Shown in pieces: positions 1 to 5,404 of a DNA stretch of 7,172 nt (its first letter is position 1; each line of letters opens with the position of its first letter). The notes under the pieces were generated by a model. It worked only from the letters and a program-made list of their open reading frames with translations, had not been told where the DNA came from and made no database searches. Source of the DNA: Sulfuritalea sp. (lineage in GTDB: Bacteria > Pseudomonadota > Gammaproteobacteria > Burkholderiales > Rhodocyclaceae); assembly GCA_022843505.1 (NCBI GenBank), contig JALHNN010000132.1, positions 1-7,172 of the forward strand. The letters run 5' to 3'. The position numbers were made by a program, and so were the translations under genes.

Positions 1-1146
1 AATCGCTCCACCTATCCGCAGGGGGTGGAGGGCATGCAGTTCCAGATATACGCAACGGATGCATCTACCAACAGTTACCTGATACCGCTGACATTCACCT
101 TCTACGCCATAGATGGCCACGAACTCGGCCAATATTCGGTGGGTGCGACCGAGACTACCAGTTGGTACTCCATGCCCCAGGGCTTCAGCAACATCGGGCG
201 TGTCACCGTGCTGGGGGGCGACGACACCTACTACTCGACTCCCCAGTCGCGAATCAGGGCGGTCACTTTCGATACCGTCGGGCTGGATACGGCGGCGCCG
301 GCGATACCGGTCGAGGAGATCCTGTACACCATCACCGATTCCGATGGCGACAGTTCCTCGGCCTCGCTCCGGCTGACGATCCATACCAACCATTTGGCGG
401 GAACGGATGCGGCGAACGACACCATGACCGGCACCAATGCCAATGACAACATCGCCGGCCTGGCGGGGAACGATGTCCTCAGCGGCGGCGCCGGCAGCGA
501 CCTGCTGCAGGGCGGTGCCGGCAACGATACCCTGGACGGCGGTGCGGATGACGACGTTCTCTCCGGCGGCACCGGGGATGACAGTCTTACCGGCGGCGCA
601 GGTAAAGACGTCATTCGCGGTGATGACGGCGCGGATACACTGATCGGCGGCAGCGGCGACGACCGGCTGGAAGGCGGCGCCGGCAACGACAGCCTGACGG
701 GCGGCGACGGTGCGGACACCCTGGCCGGCGGCGCCGGCAACGATACGCTGACGGGCGGCTTGCTGTCGGATACCTTCGAATGGACCCTGGCCGATCCGGG
801 GGCACGGGGTACGCCGGCCGTGGATACCGTGACCGACTTCAATACCGCCGCGCAGGCATCGGGCGGTGACGTGCTGGATCTGCGCGATCTCCTGTCCGGG
901 GAGAACCACAACACGGGGACGGGCAACCTGGCCAACTTCCTGCACTTCGAAAAGGATGGCAGCGATACCAAGGTTCACGTCAGTTCTACCGGCGGGTTCG
1001 CCGGAGGGTTTGCCGCAGGCAAGGAAGATCAGACCGTGGTGCTGTCTGGTGTCGATCTCTACGCCGCGGCGGGACTCGGCACCAACGCAACCGACCAGCA
1101 GATCATTCAGGACTTGCTGACCAAGGGCAAGCTGATCACGGACTGA
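1..1146 (+). CDS. C-terminal part of a large RTX adhesin exported by type I secretion (5' end outside window)
   Basis: The frame is open from the left edge to a TGA at 1144-1146. The GTG at 25 is just an internal codon, so this is the tail of a longer protein. In order it shows a non-repetitive extracellular module (about 1-390) ending in an [13 protein letters not shown] segment, the acidic linker common between modules of giant adhesins. Next come RTX calcium-binding nonapeptides (about 400-762). Last is a C-terminal domain (about 769-1143) with the DTFEW, DTVTDFN and DVLDLRDLL motifs of the VCA0849-type type I secretion target domain, ending in GKLITD. Proteins of this class pass through an ABC transporter/TolC-like channel unfolded and fold outside in calcium. 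A LapD-like receptor gene lies downstream on the other strand, so a LapA/BapA-like biofilm adhesin fits better than a toxin. The N-terminal retention module and any LapG cleavage site cannot be seen. Confidence 0.9.
   Translation, partial: NRSTYPQGVEGMQFQIYATDASTNSYLIPLTFTFYAIDGHELGQYSVGATETTSWYSMPQGFSNIGRVTVLGGDDTYYSTPQSRIRAVTFDTVGLDTAAPAIPVEEILYTITDSDGDSSSASLRLTIHTNHLAGTDAANDTMTGTNANDNIAGLAGNDVLSGGAGSDLLQGGAGNDTLDGGADDDVLSGGTGDDSLTGGAGKDVIRGDDGADTLIGGSGDDRLEGGAGNDSLTGGDGADTLAGGAGNDTLTGGLLSDTFEWTLADPGARGTPAVDTVTDFNTAAQASGGDVLDLRDLLSGENHNTGTGNLANFLHFEKDGSDTKVHVSSTGGFAGGFAAGKEDQTVVLSGVDLYAAAGLGTNATDQQIIQDLLTKGKLITD
400..762 (+). repeat. RTX calcium-binding nonapeptide repeat block
   Basis: About 12-13 successive nine-residue units of the GGxGxDxLx type are read in the adhesin frame, for example [18 protein letters not shown] and GGAGNDSLT. 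The first two units (around GTDAANDTM and TGTNANDNI) are degenerate, and the last runs into the secretion domain at LLSDTFEW. At DNA level this is an imperfect 27-bp tandem repeat with the recurring core ggcggcgccggcaacga. Such arrays form a calcium-bound parallel beta roll after export. Two units have Asp in place of a usual Gly ([18 protein letters not shown]), which is ordinary variation. Confidence 0.93.
769..1143 (+). other. Type I secretion C-terminal target domain of the adhesin
   Basis: This is the last ~125 residues of the adhesin. It begins with [10 protein letters not shown], followed by [16 protein letters not shown], an FLHFEKDG strand, VVLSGVDL, and a helix-like tail with DQQIIQDLL. 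This motif order is that of the C-terminal domain found in many large type I-secreted adhesins (VCA0849 type). The uncleaved secretion signal lies in the extreme C-terminus. The domain looks complete and the stop follows directly, so the adhesin gene is not truncated at its 3' end. Confidence 0.85.
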
Positions 1147-1170
1147 GCGGCCACCGGCGCGCGGCGAAGA

Positions 1171-1287
1171 GTCGGCGCTGGCGGTACGGCGACTTGTGCC
1201 GCGCAAGGAATCGGCGTTGGCGGAAAGGCTGTTCGCGCCGGGCGGAGAGTCGGCGCTGGGAATACGGCGATTTGCGCGCTGCCGGCC
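1171..1287. repeat. Three degenerate 39-bp tandem repeats between convergent genes
   Basis: Units start at 1171, 1210 and 1249, exactly 39 bp apart. The core is gTCGGCGcTGG followed by a tACGGCGA-like stretch. Units 1 and 3 share the first 11 bases and an 8-base block at the same internal position. Unit 2 is more diverged. A partial copy of the unit's end (around gcgcggcgaaga) precedes unit 1. The period equals 13 codons and no stop interrupts at least one frame on either strand, but no start or known protein supports coding. The array begins about 25 bp after the adhesin stop. Confidence 0.6.
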
Positions 1288-1311
1288 GCTTGCTTGCGGG
1301 CCGGAGGCAGC
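1278..1311. terminator. GC-rich hairpin between convergent 3' ends, possible bidirectional terminator
   Basis: GCTGCC (1278-1283) pairs with GGCAGC (1306-1311). Inside it, GGCCGC (1284-1289) pairs with GC(G)GGCC (1296-1302) around a TTGCTT loop, with a one-base bulge and a GGA bulge on the right arm. It lies between the adhesin stop at 1146 and the stop of the facing gene at 1324, where a shared terminator would be expected. No T-tract follows on either strand, so it is not a textbook intrinsic terminator. It could instead protect 3' ends or be a chance GC-rich structure. Confidence 0.35.
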
Positions 1312-1323
1312 TGGCGGGGCCGG

Positions 1324-1872
1324 CTAATGCAGGCGCCGCGGGCCGGCCGCCAAGGCCGGATCCGTGCCCGCCATGCCCGGTGTGACGTCCAGTTTGAGGT
1401 CCCATTCGGCGGCAGTGGCGGCCTGCTGCAGCAGGCGGGCGAGGATGTGCACGAGCTTTTCGTCAAGATCGAGATTGATGCCCTGTCCCTGCTGCGGCAG
1501 CAGGACAATGGTCTGGGTCGCGCCTGCCGATGGCCTGAGAGAAATCCTGGCCAGCAGCACCGGATCCTCTCCGAGCGGGAACAATGTGCCGTCCTGGTAC
1601 TGGCTGGCGAAATCGGCCTGGCCTACTGCCTCACCGTGGGCAAACTCGGCCAGGGTCGAGCGCGTCAAGGGGTCGGCTGATTTGCGCGCGCTGAAGCCGT
1701 CGGCCATTTTCATGAGCATGGGCCAGAGCAGCGAAAGGTAGCGTCGCGTGATCCAGAAGCGGTACTCGGCGCCGTCGCTGGTGCGGATGCGCAGCAGGAT
1801 GCGATCCTGCATGGCATCGTAGGCGGCGTTGAACTGTTCCAGGCGGGGCGGCCCGTCAATGGCTACGGTCAT
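1324..1872 (-). CDS. Conserved-looking hypothetical protein, 182 aa, last gene of the lapD operon
   Basis: I do not recognise a named family. The protein is mixed alpha/beta in appearance and soluble, with no signal peptide or clear membrane helix. The N-terminal half has a strand-like stretch ILLRIRTSDGAEYRFWITRR, then a hydrophobic helix with LSLLWPMLMKMADGF. The second half has hydrophobic strand patterns around LLARISLRP and TIVLLPQQGQ, then a helix KLVHILARLLQQA and a strand EWDLKLDV. The C-terminal ~20 residues are Gly/Ala/Pro-rich and probably disordered. The ATG at 1872 overlaps the stop of the TPR-glycosyltransferase gene in an ATGA arrangement, with only a weak GAAGAA purine stretch before it, so it is probably translated by coupling. 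That link suggests work alongside the TPR protein. It stops (TAG, 1326-1324) facing the adhesin 3' end. Its function is unknown. Confidence 0.8.
   Translation of the reverse strand: MTVAIDGPPRLEQFNAAYDAMQDRILLRIRTSDGAEYRFWITRRYLSLLWPMLMKMADGFSARKSADPLTRSTLAEFAHGEAVGQADFASQYQDGTLFPLGEDPVLLARISLRPSAGATQTIVLLPQQGQGINLDLDEKLVHILARLLQQAATAAEWDLKLDVTPGMAGTDPALAAGPRRLH
1869..1872 (-). promoter_or_regulatory. ATGA stop/start overlap (translational coupling)
   Basis: On the minus strand ATG (1872-1870) of the 182-aa gene overlaps TGA (1871-1869) of the TPR-glycosyltransferase gene. Such 4-base overlaps usually let the terminating ribosome restart, giving linked output of both proteins. This fixes the start of the small gene and supports one transcript. 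Confidence 0.8.
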
Positions 1873-4800
1873 TTCTTCGACGGCCTGCGAAAGGCGGCGA
1901 GGGCCGTCGCGACCCGCTGCAGGTTTTCCTGCTGCGGGCGTTCGTCCTGCTGGCGAAACAGCCGGGCCGAGGGATACCAGGGGCTGTCCTCCCTGTCCGT
2001 GAGCCAGCGCCAGTCGGCGGCATGGGGCAGGATGATCCAGACCGGCGTACCCAGGGCTCCCGCCAGATGGGCGACCGAGGTATCCACCGAGATGACGAGG
2101 TCGAGCAGGCTGATCGCCGCCGCGGTGTCGCCGAAATCGGAAAACCGATCGCCGATCATCTTCAGCTTCGGTAGCGATTCGAGTTGCCTGGCGTCGGATT
2201 CGCGGACGTCTTTTTGCAGGCCGTAGAACTCGGTTCCGGGGAGTTCCAAGAGCGGGCGCATCAGCCCGACATCGAGCGAGCGGCTGCCGTCATACTTGTG
2301 CGCCGGATTGCCGGACCAGACCAGGCCGATGCGGATGGCCTTCTTCCGGCGTCCCAGTCGGTCTTTCCAGGCGGCAAGGCTTTCGGCCGGGGGGCGCAGA
2401 TAGGGCGGATCCGCGGCGGGAATCGTCTCCAGCGTGGTGCCGCAGGCGAGCGGCAGGCTGAGCAGGGGGCAGTGATAATCGAAGGGCGGCAATACCTCCT
2501 CGCTGCTGAATACGGCCGCCGCGGGAAAGCTCGCCTGCGCCAGACGCCGCAAGGCTTGCGGAACGGCGAGGATGATTTTTGCACCGGCCGCGGCGAGGGG
2601 GCGGACATAGCGCAGGAACTGCACCGTGTCGCCGAAACCCTGTTCGAAGTGCAGCAGCAGGCGGCGGCCGGCAATGTCCTGTTCCCCCGTCCATCGGGGC
2701 ACGTGGAAACGGCGGACGTGGGGCGCCATTTCCACCCGCTCCCAGCGCCATTCATACTGCCGCCAGCCATTGCGATAGTCGCCGATGGCGAGCAGGGACA
2801 GGCTGAGGTTCCAGTTCGCGTCGACGTGGTTCCGGTCGATCGCGAGGGCGCGGTGAAAGCAGTCGATGGCCTCGGTGTGGCGGTTGAGAGCCATCAGCGC
2901 TATGCCCAGGTTGCTCAGCAGGGTGGTCGATGCGGGATGGAGTTCCAGCCCGCTGCGGTAGTTCGCCACGGCATCGCGGATCCGCTGCAGGCCCAGCAGG
3001 GCGAGGCCGCGGTTGCCGATGGCATCGACGAAGCCGGGCTGGAGGGCGAGGGCGCGGTCGATGCTGGACAGCGCTTCGGCATGCCGGCCCAGATGCATCA
3101 ACACCACGCCGCGATTGTTCAGCGCTTTGACTTGGTCGGGCTTCAGTGCAAGCGCGCGGTCGAGGCTGACCAGGGCCTCGTCATGGCGACTCAGGGCGAT
3201 CAGCGATATCGCCCGGTCGGACCAGGCTTCCTCCGCGGCGGCATCGCGTTCGATGATGCGGGCGGTGGTCTGCAGCACGAGTTCGTGCTTGCCGAGGCTC
3301 AGCTGCACGCGTCCCAGGTTCTTGAGCGCGGGCAGGTTGTCGGGCCGGGCGGCGAGCGCGCGGAGGATCAGGGCCTCGGCCTCGGCAAAACGGCCCTGGG
3401 TGCGGCGGGCGACACCGAGCAGGTGATTGGCGTCGAAATTTCCGGGTTCGATCTGAAGTACGCCCAGGTAGATCGCGATGGCGTCGTCCAGCTGGCCGTT
3501 GTTGTGCAGGACGGCGGCGGCCTTGAGCGCCTCGCTCGGCCCGGCGACGAAGCCTTCCGACGCCGACGCTTCGGTGTCGGGACGAAAGGCTGCCAGATCG
3601 CTGGCGATCCGGCGGACGATCAGGTCCCAGTCCGCGTGGTAGGGGCGGCGGTACAAGCGCGCCGTCGGATACCAGGGGCTGTCATCACGACCAGTGAACC
3701 AGCGCCAGTCGGCGGCCGGCGGAATCAGAATCCAGACCGGCTTGCCCAGGGCGCCGGCAAGATGGGCGACCGAGGTGTCGATGGTGATGACAAGATCCAG
3801 CATGGAGATCACGGCCGCCGTATCGGAGAAATCCCCGAATTCCTCGCCGACCACGGCAAGCTGCGGGTGCGCATCGAGGATGCGGCGGTCCTCGGCAGAT
3901 ATCTCCTTTTGCAGCACCAGGAACTCGCAGGCCCCGACCCTCAGCAGCGGTTCCAGCATCGCCAGCGAAAGCGATCGATATCGAGAGCTGTCGCTGGTGT
4001 GGTTCTGGCGGCCCGCCCACACCAGGCCGACGCGGGTCGCCGATCGACGCGGAAGCTTCCGCCCCCAGGTAATCCGGCGGCTCGGCGGAGGCTGCAAATA
4101 GGGGACTTCGGCGGGTATGGTTTCCAGAGTCGTGCCAAATGCCAGGGGCAGGCTCAGCAGCGGTATGTGGAAGTCAAATGCAGGCAGATCGGTCGTCGCG
4201 CTGAATGCACCGGCGACGGGCAGGCAGCCGGCAAACAGTTCGACCAGGGCCTGTGGTACCAGCAGCAGTATCCGGGCGCCGCGCCGGTGCAGCAGCAGCA
4301 CATAACGCACGAACTGCAGCGAGTCACCGTAGCCCTGCTCGGCGGTGAGGAGTATGGTCTTGCCGGCCAGCGCTTGCGAACCATCCCAACACGGTTGCTT
4401 GAAGCCGAAGTTGAATTGCCGCAACTCCTGCTTCTTCCAGCGCCATTCGTGCTCGCGCCAGCCTTCCTCGAGTTGCCCCTTCCGCAGCAGCGCGAGGCTC
4501 AGGTTCCAATGGGCGGATACCTTCCCCGGATCGAGGAGCAGCGCCTTGCGTATGCTGGCCTCGGCCTCGGTGTAGAGGCCGATGGCCCCAAGCACCGTAC
4601 CACGGTTGTTGAGGGCATCCGGGTAGTCGCGATTGAGTTCCAGCGCGCGCTCGAAGCACGCCAGCGCCTCGTCGTAGCGACCCATTGCCTGCAGCACGGA
4701 GCCGCGGTTATTGTGCAGGATCGCGTCATCCGGGTAGCGGGCCAGCGCGCGATCGTACAGGGCCAGCGCATCGGTATCCTTGTTCAACGCGGACAGCAAG

Positions 4801-5360
4801 GCCAGCTGGCTGCGCAGGGCTTCGAGATAGTCCGGTTTGAGGGCCACGGCCAGCGTGAAGGCCTCCAGAGCCTCTTCCCTTCGTCCCAACTCCTTCAGGA
4901 GTACGCCGCGGTTGTTGATGGCCTCGGGAAAATCGGGTCGCGCCGCGATCGCGGCATCGTAACGGGCAAGCGCCGCCGCGAATTCGCCCCGCTGTGCCAG
5001 CAGCCTGCCGGCATTGTGTTGGGCATCCGCGTTTTGCGGCTGCAAGCTGAGAACGCGATCGTAATCCGCGAGCGCGGCGTCCGTCTGCCCGAGCGCATGT
5101 TGCGTTGCGGCGCGCAGGAGGAGGGCGTCGATTTGCCCGGCATCGAGCGCCAGACAACGATCGAAGGCGGCAATCGCGTCGGGCAGGCGGCCCAGCGCGA
5201 GCAGCGCCTCTCCCTGCAACTGCCGGGCGGCGACACCGTCCCGAGCGCTGTCGATCAGCTGCTCGCATATCGCCAGCGCCCCGGCGGCATCCTGGCGAAC
5301 GAGCAACGCCCTTGCCTCATGCAGGGGCGTCACGGACGAAGTGGCGTGCTCAGGTCTCAT
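1869..5360 (-). CDS. Tandemly duplicated TPR + GT-B glycosyltransferase-like protein, 1163 aa
   Basis: The protein has two copies of one module. Module A (about 43-592) has seven 34-residue TPRs starting at residues 43, 77, 111, 145, 179, 213 and 247 (an extra N-terminal TPR-like unit precedes them at about 9-42), a capping repeat with GWREHEWRW, then a GT-B-like domain (about 333-592). Module B (about 608-1157) repeats this layout 565 residues later. Each catalytic-type domain has EQGxGDxxQFxRY near its start, TTLETIPA, GLVWxG, and a C-terminal DTSVAHLAGALGxPVW motif like the nucleotide-sugar-binding region of GT9 heptosyltransferases and TPR-linked transferases. Sugar donor and acceptor are unknown. 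No signal peptide is seen, so it is probably cytoplasmic. The ATG at 5360 is chosen because TPR sequence begins just after it. No good ribosome-binding site precedes it, and GTG at residue 10 is an alternative. The open frame continues upstream to 6119, but that part is out-of-frame lapD. It lies 44 bp after lapD. Confidence 0.88.
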   Translation of the reverse strand: MRPEHATSSVTPLHEARALLVRQDAAGALAICEQLIDSARDGVAARQLQGEALLALGRLPDAIAAFDRCLALDAGQIDALLLRAATQHALGQTDAALADYDRVLSLQPQNADAQHNAGRLLAQRGEFAAALARYDAAIAARPDFPEAINNRGVLLKELGRREEALEAFTLAVALKPDYLEALRSQLALLSALNKDTDALALYDRALARYPDDAILHNNRGSVLQAMGRYDEALACFERALELNRDYPDALNNRGTVLGAIGLYTEAEASIRKALLLDPGKVSAHWNLSLALLRKGQLEEGWREHEWRWKKQELRQFNFGFKQPCWDGSQALAGKTILLTAEQGYGDSLQFVRYVLLLHRRGARILLLVPQALVELFAGCLPVAGAFSATTDLPAFDFHIPLLSLPLAFGTTLETIPAEVPYLQPPPSRRITWGRKLPRRSATRVGLVWAGRQNHTSDSSRYRSLSLAMLEPLLRVGACEFLVLQKEISAEDRRILDAHPQLAVVGEEFGDFSDTAAVISMLDLVITIDTSVAHLAGALGKPVWILIPPAADWRWFTGRDDSPWYPTARLYRRPYHADWDLIVRRIASDLAAFRPDTEASASEGFVAGPSEALKAAAVLHNNGQLDDAIAIYLGVLQIEPGNFDANHLLGVARRTQGRFAEAEALILRALAARPDNLPALKNLGRVQLSLGKHELVLQTTARIIERDAAAEEAWSDRAISLIALSRHDEALVSLDRALALKPDQVKALNNRGVVLMHLGRHAEALSSIDRALALQPGFVDAIGNRGLALLGLQRIRDAVANYRSGLELHPASTTLLSNLGIALMALNRHTEAIDCFHRALAIDRNHVDANWNLSLSLLAIGDYRNGWRQYEWRWERVEMAPHVRRFHVPRWTGEQDIAGRRLLLHFEQGFGDTVQFLRYVRPLAAAGAKIILAVPQALRRLAQASFPAAAVFSSEEVLPPFDYHCPLLSLPLACGTTLETIPAADPPYLRPPAESLAAWKDRLGRRKKAIRIGLVWSGNPAHKYDGSRSLDVGLMRPLLELPGTEFYGLQKDVRESDARQLESLPKLKMIGDRFSDFGDTAAAISLLDLVISVDTSVAHLAGALGTPVWIILPHAADWRWLTDREDSPWYPSARLFRQQDERPQQENLQRVATALAAFRRPSKK
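1893..3539 (-). repeat. Internal duplication, copy B (TPR array + GT-B domain)
   Basis: This is residues 608-1156 of the same protein. It has seven TPRs, a cap with GWRQYEWRW, and a GT-B-like domain with EQGFGD and DTSVAHLAGALG. It is well diverged from copy A in the TPRs but close in the C-terminal motif region. Both copies keep the putative sugar-nucleotide-site motifs, so neither is obviously dead. Confidence 0.85.
3588..5234 (-). repeat. Internal duplication, copy A (TPR array + GT-B domain)
   Basis: This is residues 43-591 of the TPR-glycosyltransferase protein. It aligns with copy B at a fixed offset of 565 residues (1695 bp) from the first TPR to the WRW/DSPWYP end. The only gaps I found are small, compensating ones between TTLETIPA and GLVWxG. 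Short DNA identities survive: 3667-3683 matches 1972-1988, and 3699-3716 matches 2004-2021. Confidence 0.85.
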
Positions 5361-5404
5361 GGCAGCGTGGCGAAGGAGGATTCTATGTCGAGTCGCTTTC
5401 GTGC
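5361..5404 (-). other. 44-bp spacer between lapD-like gene and TPR-glycosyltransferase gene
   Basis: I see no promoter, hairpin or clear Shine-Dalgarno sequence in it on the minus strand. The minus-strand reading contains CCTCCTT, the complement of a ribosome-binding site, so it does not help the downstream gene. The short gap supports co-transcription with lapD. Confidence 0.5.

Noticed and set aside
400..762. Regular direct repeats as a possible CRISPR array
   Set aside because: The 27-bp units are contiguous, with no spacers, and encode RTX nonapeptides in frame.
231..971. Minus-strand open frame of 246 codons opposite the RTX block
   Set aside because: It is a Ser/Pro/Ala-rich shadow of the Gly/Asp repeat codons. 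The plus-strand frame has unmistakable RTX and secretion-domain motifs.
1107..1508. Minus-strand frames through the 39-bp repeats that could be read as 13-residue Pro/Ala- or Arg-rich repeats, possibly as a frameshifted tail of the 182-aa gene
   Set aside because: The frames are out of phase with the 182-aa gene and I saw no slippery site. They overlap the adhesin's conserved C-terminus or the small gene in the wrong frame. Intergenic repeat is the simpler reading.
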